A stretch of 64,000 nt of DNA, taken from positions 4,526,001 to 4,590,000 of the forward strand of contig NZ_CP094997.1 of assembly GCF_022869785.1 (NCBI RefSeq), written 5' to 3'. The notes under the pieces are model-generated. The model saw nothing but the letters and a program-made list of their open reading frames with translations, was not told the origin of the DNA and searched no databases. The position numbers and the translations under genes are program-made. Positions 45,801 to 54,177 of this stretch are shown piece after piece. The DNA comes from Dyadobacter chenwenxiniae (GTDB taxonomy: Bacteria; Bacteroidota; Bacteroidia; Cytophagales; Spirosomataceae). Every line of letters begins with the position of its first letter. Positions within the stretch are counted from its first letter, which is position 1.

Positions 45801-46182
45801 GGAAATAAGCTGATTCGTCGGAGTAAATGCTGTAAAACGGGTTCAGCCTCGAACTCATGGGACGGTATAGCAGGGAATCGCTTTCTCCGGTATTTGGAAC
45901 ACCATAAAATAATATTTCCTTATTTTCAACAATGATAGCGACCTGTTTTCCTAAGTGCCAGAGTTGCAACTTTTCTGGCTGATTAACCGGGAAGGTTGCG
46001 GGAAGAACAGAAAAGGGCACTTTATGCATTCCTTTCGCATTAACTGCGATCTTGACGTAAGGTTGCTCATAATTTATCCAGCTGTTAGCGTAGGGTGCAG
46101 CTGATTGGGCGGATCCTTCCGAGATGCAAAAAAGTGTCAGCGAAATAGAAAAAAGGAAGTAGAGAGTGTGTCGGATCATCAT
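42862..46182 (-). CDS. C25-family (gingipain/PorU2-like) T9SS peptidase
   Basis: A 1106 aa secreted protein (signal ...FLFSISLTLFCISEGSAQ). The C25 peptidase domain has H614 in MITYFGHGSATVTD and C648 in FMFFNGCGVGN, the His/Cys dyad; GEPSPLGIRRFASYMISDG and EVPTIGFPASDILLVEG lie upstream. A C-terminal sorting domain (LTVSPNPASSYIRFRLEAG ... RKSFTGRVVILK) directs T9SS export. The size and arrangement match the predicted sortase-like PorU2 proteins. A homologous, broken copy lies 75 nt upstream (46258-49290), so this is a tandem duplication. Substrate unknown. Confidence 0.88.
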   Translation of the reverse strand: MMIRHTLYFLFSISLTLFCISEGSAQSAAPYANSWINYEQPYVKIAVNAKGMHKVPFSVLPATFPVNQPEKLQLWHLGKQVAIIVENKEILFYGVPNTGESDSLLYRPMSSRLNPFYSIYSDESAYFLTVSASKSLRAETVSRAVNEATPALGYHIAKASTVLSTDYSLGANSPLRPNFFNSFFEKGASRTGPNILKNVQSTYPIQLTNAVSNSVRPKVKLLVHGRSNNERKVEVYIGKTEQTLRLAKVLPSSNFEGVEGEFEIEKTDLDNNFKGIIALKSVSTDQYERFSLAYFTVSYPQNFSIASKKSIELTLDPQASALSRVATTGAPAGAKIYDITDTLRVIAGNVGNFMVPRKSGKVSKLLVTNEIITVPAAKVSAVKFQRFDPKVANYIIVSGENLLAGSTEYAAYRASQTGGGFKTVVANIKDVYNQFNYGEPSPLGIRRFASYMISDGVRDKSLFLIGKSISLTERMKKELPDEVPTIGFPASDILLVEGLGGVSRDVPALNVGRLPAMTDQNIKDYLEKVKEYELNDGQELGWRKQILHLNGGKSASEITQLKNVLETLKPAVENGFVGGRVTPFVKQQAISEVEKVNITPQVNEGVGMITYFGHGSATVTDLDMGYITDADRGYNNNGKYPFMFFNGCGVGNVFAARYNTSPTATDRRPLSMDWILTPKKGTVALVANSFESYISSSSRYLSNLYNTMFAEEATSSASIGRVQAVVAQKIVSAGANQYDIANIHQSLLQGDPAVKVVTVSKPDYAVGADDAVVLYSESAGKTIDNSASVRAVIKLANEGRYIKDQKVPVQVEIQYNDGKSEVKNETIAAMAYKDTLSLSFVNQKNIKRILFKIDPANTLQELSKRNNNSELIVDWDVAKALNFYPSAPLKDLIAPILEVKFDGRIIENNDAVDPGTSISIKLEDDRILSPDTSLVNVFIKPCEGSDCDFAKLSYASNDLKISSLSERSINVTYQAQGLKPGTYELLVNAKDASSNASTNPYRIVFKIKEEDQENQLTVSPNPASSYIRFRLEAGSTDTDQSVHWTMYSLKGAALEEGGFQLENSGIKDWYWIPAPHIPSGTYIYKLNLKAGDKTRKSFTGRVVILK

Positions 46183-46201
46183 TGTTTTTTGTTCAGAAAT
46201 A

Positions 46202-46247
46202 CAAAAAGCATAGGTTGCAGTGTGTGACGCAACCTATGCTTTTTTTG
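46202..46247. terminator. Terminator between the two C25 peptidase genes
   Basis: AAAAAGCATAGGTTGC (46203-46218) and GCAACCTATGCTTTTT (46229-46244) form a perfect 16-bp stem with a 10-nt loop, with T-rich ends on both strands. Confidence 0.9.
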
Positions 46248-46257
46248 CTATTTATTT

Positions 46258-49200
46258 TTATTGTTTAACAAGCTTCCTTGAAATCACGTCGCCGTTTTCG
46301 GTCAGGATTTCAACAATATATTCGCCAGAAGCTAAGTTAGAGATGTCCAATGTCAATTTGGTTTCGTTTCTTCTAACCACTCTTCCTTTAATATCAACCA
46401 AATTCCAGCTTTTTATCGCAACCGGCAGATCCAGTTTAATTTCAACAAAGTCACTGGATGGGTTCGGAGAAACGACAAGCGAATTGGTGTAAGGTCTGTT
46501 GACAGAAACAATTGATGAAATTGTCTTTTTACCTTCCTCAGTTTTTCCATCCGTAACTTTTTCATTATCCACCTGCACCAGTCGGTAATAGCTTGTTCCC
46601 GGCAGTGGCTTGTTATCAAAGAATTTGTAAGTGCTTTCGGTAACCATGTCACCATTCCCTTCCACATAACCGATTTGCTCAAAATTCTTGGCATTATAGC
46701 TCCTTTCCACAAGGAAATGGCTGTTGTTTGTCTCCGAGTTTGTCTTCCATGCAACTTCCACAGAATTGGCTGAAACCAGTTTTGCTTCAAAATATGACAA
46801 ATCCACCGGCATGCTTCCTTCGGTGCTGATCAGGACCCTAAGCGCCGGATCTCCCAACAACAATGTCTGATGCATTTGCGCTTGTCTTTTGCTATAAGAA
46901 GCAGCGGATATTCTTGCATTTTCGTCCGCACCAAGTCTGAATGGATTTGGATTGTTTTTGGTTTCAATGGCAGTCTTGCGCAGAATCTGGCCGATAGTAA
47001 GCCGGTTTTTATCGCTTTGACCGAAAATAATCGGTTAAAGTTCTTGCAGATATTCGTTGCAGCTCTGATTATATCCAGCCCAGGTATTTCCAAACACAGC
47101 AACAGCTCCTCTTTTAGGATTTAATAGCCAGTCAAGGGATTGTGCCCTCGATGAGCTGATATTAACCGTTTCATTGAACTGATTGTTGAATACGTTCAGG
47201 ATATCACAGCCATTGTAATACATGATTGCAAATTTACCTATCCCTGCATCTACATTCTGATCGGTGTATCCTTTGGCATTATCAGAAACGTAACCGAAAT
47301 TGTAGTCGGTCTGATACGGTGCACTATGTCCAAAATAGGTGATCATCCCCACTCCCGAATTGATAGCCGCAGAAATATCCAAAGGCTGTATCACATCTCC
47401 ATTCTGGGTCTTGTTTCTTACATCAATGGTTCCTCCAAAAGCTCCTGTAACCGCGTTACCGGCAGAAGCCAGGTTGCTGGAATGTATACCAACTTCACTT
47501 AGACTCTTTCCACCGCTTATGTGAAGGACTTTTTTACGCCAGTCCAGTCCCGTTGAAGAATTTTCATAAACTTCTACTTTCTTGAGGTATGCACGAGCCT
47601 GTGCATTGCTGATCGCAGGAACCCGTCCCACAGGAATCGCCTCTACATCTTGAGGCTGCCCGCCCAAACTGTCAACAAGCAGAAAGTCAGAGCCTGGGAA
47701 ACCAACGGTCGGAACTTCATCTGGCATTTCTTTGACCATTTTATCATTTCTTGAGACTGACTTCCCCAGAAGCAAAAGATACTTGTTCAAATTTCCGTCT
47801 GAGACCATATAGTCCACAAAGCGACGGATTGCCACCGGGCTCGGCTCGCCATAGTTGAACTGGTTATAAACATCAGTAATGTTAAAAATGGTGGGAGCTT
47901 TATACTTTTCGCCTGGTGTTAGTTCAGTACGATACTTTCTGAAATCTTCCGCAGCATCCAGAAGCGTTGTGTTCGATATAATCAGATAATTGTAATCGGA
48001 CTTGTTATAGTTGGTAAAATTTACCTGATTAATTTTAGCATCCGCCACCGTTGCCGGTGCCTGATTTGTTGCTAATAGAACCAGCTCGTTTGCGTTCGGC
48101 CTTGTAAAAACCAAACTCGCCGCTGTGCCATTGATGATTCGTGGCTTATCAATGTCCGTAATATCATAGAACTTTAACGTACCAGCAGGCGCACCGGCGA
48201 TAACGATTTTATTCTTCGCTCCTTGTGAAGTAGCAGCAAACCGAAATTCAGCAGAAGCCGCGCCCAACATATCGATTTGCTGATTATAGGTTACATTATA
48301 ATATGTCAGGGAAATTACATCGTAAATGGTGTTGCCCTGAATATTTTCTGGGCTCGCATCGGTCTTGAAACCCAATAAGCCCTTTCCGTTTGCATCCAGA
48401 TCCGTATTTTCCAGATCAAACGAAAACTTACCGAAAGTAAAACCAGCAATGTATACCATTCCCACTTCCCTCAGATTGGCAGCGTCCTTCCCAACGTAAA
48501 CATGAATGTTTCTGGAATCGCCTGGGTTTGAAGGAAAGAAAGTCCGACCGTTGATCAGCACTTCAACCTTCGGCTTATCCGTTCCGGATCTTGCTTTCAA
48601 GGTAAAATCAAAATCCTTTGTAGCATCTTTCGTGTGGATTGGATGACTTGCATTGTCAAAAAGCCGGGAACCGGTTCTTGTTTTGCCATCCTCGAAAAAA
48701 CTGTTCTGATCAATTGGTCTTAAAGGAATCGTAGTCGCATGCGAGTACTCGTTCGCCAACTGATAATTCTTTGACTCTGTTCTGATGTGCTGCGTTAATG
48801 TGACCGATGATGCGTCAGTCAACGTTTCTTCCGGTGCACGGTCGCCATTAGCTGCACCAACAGTTAGAAAATAAGAGCTTTCATCTGAGTACATGCTATA
48901 GTACGGATTTGCCCTCGATGAAGTGGGTCTGAAAAGCAGTTCATCCGATTTTCCGTCATTTGGCACCGCATAAAAAAGCAGTTCATTATTATCAGCTTTG
49001 AGAATGTTAACCTGTCTGCCCCGGTGCCAGAGCTGTAATTTGGCCTTATCTGCATTTTTGATCTCAGCAGGCAATTTTGCAGAAGTCATTGCCACCCGGT
49101 AGACGCCCTTGGTCAGTGCTCCACTTACCACGCCCACATTAATCTTGACCCATGGTTGAGAATATTTTCCTGCTAACCAGCCATTCCCGTAGGTTCCGCT

Positions 49201-49290
49201 CCACTGAGCATGTACTTTTAAATCAATAGTGGTGAATGAATAAACCAGTACCAACAGAAAAATAGTTTTTGTAAAAATTCTTGCTCTCAT
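46258..49290 (-). pseudogene. Second C25 (PorU2-like) peptidase, split by an in-frame TAA
   Basis: The frame from ATG 49290 runs 751 codons to a TAA at 47035-47037, after CNEYLQEL. The same frame continues at once (PIIFGQSDKNRLTIGQ ... AQMHQTLLLGDPALRV) for 258 more codons to 46258, ending with a normal T9SS sorting domain (VVSPNPSSDFVEIKLD ... SGEYIVEILTENG). H655 (TYFGHSA) and C695 (YYNGCDI) are upstream of the stop. In the neighbouring paralogue the aligned position is Tyr (LSNLYNTMF against QEL-stop-PIIF), so one base change TAY to TAA explains it. The truncated product would lack its export domain. Confidence 0.88.
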
Positions 49291-49636
49291 AAATCTCCAG
49301 TTAGTGTATCCCCTTTTATATAAATCCGTTGCTAATGTATAAGCGTTTATATATACTTATTCACACAAAATAAATAATAAAGCTACGATAACTTAAATAG
49401 TAGAACAACTTTTTAGAAAATATTCTATGGTCATCTAGTGGTTTTCACGACAACAGATAGGCGGGCAAATTTGTAAAAGGCATTGAACATTTTGGTATAA
49501 TTTTTATACGGCTATACGAAAGCGGAATTTGTAGTGCCGTGTATGGAAGTAACCCCTCCCAAACTTAGGTATTTGTGATATTTCCTATTTTATTTGTTTT
49601 AATTCTATTCACTGTTTAACTAAAACGTATACTACT
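49291..49636. other. Intergenic region, divergent promoters
   Basis: 346 nt, AT-rich, between the broken peptidase gene and the collagen-like gene. A small palindrome GTATAA-TTT-TTATAC is at 49495-49509. No TAnnTTTG match and no open frame with coding character were found. Confidence 0.6.
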
Positions 49637-50215
49637 ATGCTTAAAAAATTAATGGTGGTCGCCTGGCTTGGTCTGATTGGTCTATCCTTAGGTTGCGACG
49701 GAGAGAAAGGCGATGTTGGTCCTCAGGGACCTGCGGGACCTGCTGGTGCAGTCGGCCCAAAAGGTGACTCCGGCGTTGCAGGAAAGGACGGAATTAGCGC
49801 CAAGGAGCTTGTGACAGGACAAGTTGAAAGCACCAATGGCGGATATACGCTGGGTAAAAATAATCTAACGGCAGCAGACACTGCAATGCTATCATCAAGT
49901 GTTGTTGTTGTGTTCATCAAGGCTCAGAATTTATGGTGGGCAGTGCCAGGAAAAGTTGATTTCGCTGCTGGTAAGTCAACAACTTTCAACTTCATTACGC
50001 TTTTGAGAGGCAATCAGTTCTTTATTGATATCAGACCGGTTTCCTGGACTGATGGTGGGGACAAAGCGCCTGAACGTGTGTTTCAAAGCATAAGAGCGGT
50101 TATCATTCCTTCTGAAAAATTCCGACGGAATGCCGAGGTGGACTGGAACAACTACGAGGAAGTTGTCTCGACTTTGGGACTCACAGACAAAGACATAATT
50201 ACGGCTGATCTATAA
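49637..50215 (+). CDS. Collagen-like lipoprotein
   Basis: A 192 aa lipoprotein (MLKKLMVVAWLGLIGLSLGC; Cys 20). Right after the lipobox are about nine Gly-X-Y triplets (GPQGPAGPAGAVGPKGDSG), the collagen triple-helix pattern, so a short trimeric stalk is predicted. The remaining ~140 residues are beta-rich (VVVVFIKAQNLWWAVPGKVD) with no known motif. Surface-exposed trimer is an inference from the collagen repeats. Bounded by its own terminator; not part of an operon. Confidence 0.82.
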   Translation: MLKKLMVVAWLGLIGLSLGCDGEKGDVGPQGPAGPAGAVGPKGDSGVAGKDGISAKELVTGQVESTNGGYTLGKNNLTAADTAMLSSSVVVVFIKAQNLWWAVPGKVDFAAGKSTTFNFITLLRGNQFFIDIRPVSWTDGGDKAPERVFQSIRAVIIPSEKFRRNAEVDWNNYEEVVSTLGLTDKDIITADL

Positions 50216-50237
50216 ATTCTGATCAACCCTGTTCCTG

Positions 50238-50281
50238 AGGAAGCATGATGCGTTTTGACGTGATTGTGCTTCCTTTTTTTG
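50238..50281 (+). terminator. Terminator of the collagen-like gene
   Basis: AGGAAGCAT (50238-50246) and GTGCTTCCT (50266-50274) pair (one G-T), followed by a seven-T run. Confidence 0.75.
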
Positions 50282-50459
50282 TACTTTTTTAATCCATCCA
50301 AGTTTTAATTGCCTGCAACCAAGAAGTTGTAACCAGCCATAACTTTTATTTTTTTAATTAAACTATTTTCGGGGCAAGATGTGTTAACTACATTGTAGCA
50401 ATTTATTTATTGTACTATTCCGGGCTAGCTAGCCCATGTAACATACCATTTTTTCTCCG

Positions 50460-51986
50460 ATGACTACCAAAAATTCTTCAAAGACGATCTCCCCTGACGT
50501 TGTTTTGATAGGGGCCGGTATCATGAGTGCAACTCTTGGAGTTTTGCTTAAAAAATTGAGTCCGTCTATATCGATTTCTATTTTCGAAAGACTGGACCGG
50601 GTTACCGCCGAAAGTTCTGACCCATGGAATAACGCAGGAACCGGGCATTCCGCATTTTGCGAATTAAACTACACGCCCCAGCTGGAAGACGGCTCGGTTG
50701 AGACGACGAAAGCGATTAAAATCGCGGAATCCTTTGAAGTGTCCAAGGAGTTTTGGGCTTACCTCGTGGAGAACGGCATCATCGATTCCCCCGACGCATT
50801 TATCCACAACATTCCTCATTTGAGCTTCGTATGGGGCGATGATAATGTGGATTACCTCAAAAAACGTTTCGAAGGCCTAACCAGGCATCACTTGTTTAAA
50901 GGGATGGAATACACGGAGGACAAAAGCGAGATCAACTCGTGGATTCCTCTGGTCATGGAAGGAAGAGATCCCAACGAAAATGTTGCAGCCACAAAAATGG
51001 ACCTCGGCACAGACGTTAACTTCGGGACGCTCACCAAATACATGTTCGAATATCTCGAAAAACAGGAAGGCGTTAAGCTTTACCTGAATCACGAAGTTGA
51101 CGATTTCGAGAAAAAGAAAGACGGCTCCTGGATCATTGACGTGAAAGACCGCGCCACCAAAAAGACTTCCCAAGTACAAACGAAGTTTGTTTTCATAGGA
51201 GCTGGCGGTGGTTCACTTCCACTTCTTGAAAAGTCCAACATTCCCGAGGGCAAAGGTTTTGGCGGGTTTCCGGTGAGCGGCCAGTGGCTGGTTTGCAATA
51301 ATCAGGAGATCATTGAAAAACATCAGGCGAAAGTCTACGGAAAAGCTTCTGTTGGCTCGCCTCCGATGTCTGTTCCGCATTTGGACACGCGGATGATCGA
51401 TGGAAAGAAAGCTCTTTTATTTGGCCCATACGCTGGTTTTTCAACAAAATTTTTGAAAAACGGATCATTTATGGATTTGCCGTTGTCTATCAAACTCGAC
51501 AACATCCGCCCCATGCTGGCAGCCGGGATTCACAACATTCCGTTGACCAAATATCTGATCGACCAGGTGAGACAATCGCCGCAGGACAGGTTAGAGGCTT
51601 TGAAAGATTATTTGCCGGAAGCTAAATTAGAAGATTGGGATCTGGAAATGGCCGGACAGCGTGTGCAGGTGATTAAAAAAGATAAGAAAGTAGGTGGTGT
51701 GCTTGAATTCGGAACGGAGATGGTGACTGCTGGCGACGGTTCACTGGCAGCGTTGCTGGGAGCATCGCCCGGCGCCTCAACGGCTGTCTCGATCATGCTG
51801 GAACTGATTCAGAAGTGCTTCAAAGAAGCCAAATCAGAAGAATGGCAGGCCGAATTCAAAAAAATCATCCCGTCATTTGGCAAGTCACTTTCTAAAGACG
51901 CAGAACTCGCAGCCAAAACCCGCGCCTGGACGACAGAGGTTTTGGAACTGGGCGCTTCGCATTACTCGGAGGAATTTACTGCTTAG
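50460..51986 (+). CDS. mqo: Malate:quinone oxidoreductase
   Basis: Membrane-associated FAD enzyme oxidising malate to oxaloacetate and passing electrons to quinone. FAD-binding GAGIMSATLG is near the N-terminus; NNAGTGHSAFCELNYTP, GFPVSGQWLVC, MSVPHLDTR and LGASPGASTA are MQO signatures. The 508 aa length matches the family. It has a T-rich terminator of its own and stands alone, as is usual for mqo. Confidence 0.96.
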   Translation: MTTKNSSKTISPDVVLIGAGIMSATLGVLLKKLSPSISISIFERLDRVTAESSDPWNNAGTGHSAFCELNYTPQLEDGSVETTKAIKIAESFEVSKEFWAYLVENGIIDSPDAFIHNIPHLSFVWGDDNVDYLKKRFEGLTRHHLFKGMEYTEDKSEINSWIPLVMEGRDPNENVAATKMDLGTDVNFGTLTKYMFEYLEKQEGVKLYLNHEVDDFEKKKDGSWIIDVKDRATKKTSQVQTKFVFIGAGGGSLPLLEKSNIPEGKGFGGFPVSGQWLVCNNQEIIEKHQAKVYGKASVGSPPMSVPHLDTRMIDGKKALLFGPYAGFSTKFLKNGSFMDLPLSIKLDNIRPMLAAGIHNIPLTKYLIDQVRQSPQDRLEALKDYLPEAKLEDWDLEMAGQRVQVIKKDKKVGGVLEFGTEMVTAGDGSLAALLGASPGASTAVSIMLELIQKCFKEAKSEEWQAEFKKIIPSFGKSLSKDAELAAKTRAWTTEVLELGASHYSEEFTA

Positions 51987-52023
51987 CGATACAATGTTTG
52001 ATTAGTTGATTAATTTATAAATA

Positions 52024-52059
52024 GCAAAAGCCCTGGATTTAGATTCAGGGCTTTTTGCA
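52024..52059 (+). terminator. Terminator of mqo
   Basis: GCAAAAGCCCTG and CAGGGCTTTTTGC form a perfect stem around a 10-nt loop; the T-tract is built into the right arm. Confidence 0.9.
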
Positions 52060-52167
52060 TTTGACCGTATACTAACCCTATCTCACCGAAGGCTCATCGG
52101 TTTCATGCATATTAGTCTTTACCATCCAAATTGGACTTCCGAATGTTTCACACTATTCACAAAATCG

Positions 52168-53274
52168 ATGAGAAAACTGATAACTCCGCTAGCCATCTCG
52201 GCAGCCCTTTTATTCGCCAGCCAAAGTTCGTTCGCGCAAAACGTTGGTATCAACACCCAGCAACCCGATCCCAGCGCCGCCCTTGACATTGTAGGAACAG
52301 ATAAGGGCTTGCTTATTCCCCGTGTATCGCTTCAATCGCTGATAGACAATGTAACGGTTCCCAATCCCGCAAATGCGTTACTCGTTTACAACACGAATGC
52401 AGGATTGGGTAAAGCTGGATTTTATTACAATTCCGGAACGTCGGCAAATCCTTTGTGGAGTTTGGTAGGTGGAAGTGCGAATTTGGCACTCCCGTTTTCG
52501 CAAACCAGTACAACCAGCGGTCCATTATTCCTTATCAATAATACGGATGCTAATGACAATTCCGTCGCTATTAGCGGCCTTGCCGGAAGTGCAATTGGCC
52601 TCAGAGGCGCGACATTATCGGGGAAAGGAATTGTTGGACACTCAGCCTCGACCGGCACAGGAATTTTCGCGTCAGCTGCAAATGCTAACGGAAAAGCGCT
52701 CGAAGTGAGCGGCCCGATGACTATTGCAGGCCCTGGGCAATCTCCCGGAAATGGGAAGGTGCTTATGTCGGATGGGAGTGGGAACGCTACTTGGGAGAAT
52801 ATTTCGGGAAATGTGGCTTTTCGGGCGAGTGGGGTGCTAGGGGGAGGTAGTGAAATAATTGCGGGCAACACTGTACCAATGAAAGTTGCTTTTGCAGCAC
52901 AAAATTATGACTTAGGCAACAATTATGACGATGTCAACGCGGCCCCCCATAGTACGTTCAATATACCTTTTTCTGGCCTTTATCATTTCGATGCACAAGT
53001 ACATTTTATAGTTCCTATTGAAGATGGTGATGACTATCAGAATTTCTTTCATAGTGTAGCTCTCGTTCTTACAAGGAATAATTTTTCATCGGTGATCGTC
53101 GAATCCAAGGCCACAGATGTAATACAAGCTCCATCAGCAGTGTCGACAGATATTCAACTGATACAAGGAGATAAGATACATATTGAGGCAACAATGAATG
53201 CCACAAAGTCTGGTACATTAGGTGTTGCACCGCAAGATTCATTTTTTAGCGGACGATTACTCTTCAAACAATAG
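52168..53274 (+). CDS. Secreted protein with a C1q/TNF-like C-terminal domain
   Basis: The start at 52168 gives a signal peptide (MRKLITPLAISAALLFASQ...FAQ) and a 368 aa protein; the upstream ATG at 52105 places 21 non-signal residues first and is less likely. The N-terminal part NVGINTQQPDPSAALDIVGT is the start seen in many Bacteroidota tail-fibre-like secreted proteins. The C-terminal ~140 residues (FRASGVLGG, HSTFNIPFSGLYHFDAQVHF, QGDKIHIEATM, FSGRLLFKQ) have the jelly-roll C1q pattern. Proteins of this layout probably trimerise and bind surfaces; function unknown. Confidence 0.75.
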   Translation: MRKLITPLAISAALLFASQSSFAQNVGINTQQPDPSAALDIVGTDKGLLIPRVSLQSLIDNVTVPNPANALLVYNTNAGLGKAGFYYNSGTSANPLWSLVGGSANLALPFSQTSTTSGPLFLINNTDANDNSVAISGLAGSAIGLRGATLSGKGIVGHSASTGTGIFASAANANGKALEVSGPMTIAGPGQSPGNGKVLMSDGSGNATWENISGNVAFRASGVLGGGSEIIAGNTVPMKVAFAAQNYDLGNNYDDVNAAPHSTFNIPFSGLYHFDAQVHFIVPIEDGDDYQNFFHSVALVLTRNNFSSVIVESKATDVIQAPSAVSTDIQLIQGDKIHIEATMNATKSGTLGVAPQDSFFSGRLLFKQ

Positions 53275-53330
53275 CTGTACTATATTGGTCAATTTCCAAG
53301 AACATAATATGTACTATTTTCGAGCAACCC

Positions 53331-54176
53331 TCAAAACGCCAGCCCCCGCAAAAACCGCAACCCATCAACGGCAATCGCCTCTTTCGAAGGCTCTACCTGC
53401 CTCCATATCGAGGCGGCTTTGGCGATGATTTTTACATCCGGAGTGAATGATTCTATGACGATGTCGCCCTGGTAGTTGATGTTGTCCAAAGCTGCGAAGA
53501 TGCGGTCCCAGTTGATTTGGTCGCCGCCGGGGGTTCCGCGGTCGCTGCCGGATGCGTGTAGGAGCGCGAGTTTATTGCCGGCTAGTTTTATGGCAAGTGC
53601 GGGGTCTTTCTCTTCGAGGTTCATGTGGAAAGAGTCCAGATGCACCATTAATGCTCCGCTTCCAACATCTGCGATCAGTTTGAGGACTTGTTCGCAGGTG
53701 TTAACGAAGTCTGTTTCGTAGCGGTTCAAAGGCTCCAATGCTAATTTTACATTGTGCTGCGCTGCATAGTCACCGAGTATTTTCAGATTTTTTACAGCCG
53801 CTCGCCATTGCTTTTCCTTTTTGTCATCGGCATAGAGGTCAGCCCGGCCGACAGACGAGTAGATTGGCCCGGCAACAAGCTGGCTTCCTAAAATCGGCGC
53901 AAGGTCGATTAATGTCTGAATGTATTCCAGTGAAATAACCTGCTCCTTCCGGTTGCCACGCAAGTCGCGACCAGGACCCGTTGCTGCGCACACAGAGCGG
54001 CATTCCAGTTCATTTTCGTCAAGCGCTTTTCTAATGTATTCGGCATTAATGTTCGACGGATCCTCCACGGCGATCTCCACAAAATCAAAACCCCATTCCT
54101 TGAATTTTGGAAAAAAGGAAACGTTATCGTTCGTGAATGGCGAGGAGAACAAATACGTGTTGATACCGAATTTCAT
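53331..54176 (-). CDS. Sugar phosphate isomerase/epimerase (TIM barrel)
   Basis: A 281 aa AP-endonuclease-2-like TIM barrel, as in D-tagatose/psicose 3-epimerases. Metal ligands are likely in ALEPLNRYETDFVNT (Glu), MVHLDSFHMNLEE (Asp, His) and GDIVIESFTP (Glu). The N-terminal MKFGINTYLFSSPF is typical. It is the last gene of a leftward operon (RhaT, lipoprotein, VCBS protein, this gene), starting 1 nt from the preceding stop. A ketose such as a rhamnose- or fucose-derived sugar is the likely substrate. Confidence 0.85.
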   Translation of the reverse strand: MKFGINTYLFSSPFTNDNVSFFPKFKEWGFDFVEIAVEDPSNINAEYIRKALDENELECRSVCAATGPGRDLRGNRKEQVISLEYIQTLIDLAPILGSQLVAGPIYSSVGRADLYADDKKEKQWRAAVKNLKILGDYAAQHNVKLALEPLNRYETDFVNTCEQVLKLIADVGSGALMVHLDSFHMNLEEKDPALAIKLAGNKLALLHASGSDRGTPGGDQINWDRIFAALDNINYQGDIVIESFTPDVKIIAKAASIWRQVEPSKEAIAVDGLRFLRGLAF

Positions 54177-54177
54177 A

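Noticed and set aside
47035..47037. Stop-codon readthrough or recoding in the second C25 gene
   Set aside because: No stem-loop or recoding signal was seen, and the paralogue has an ordinary Tyr codon there.
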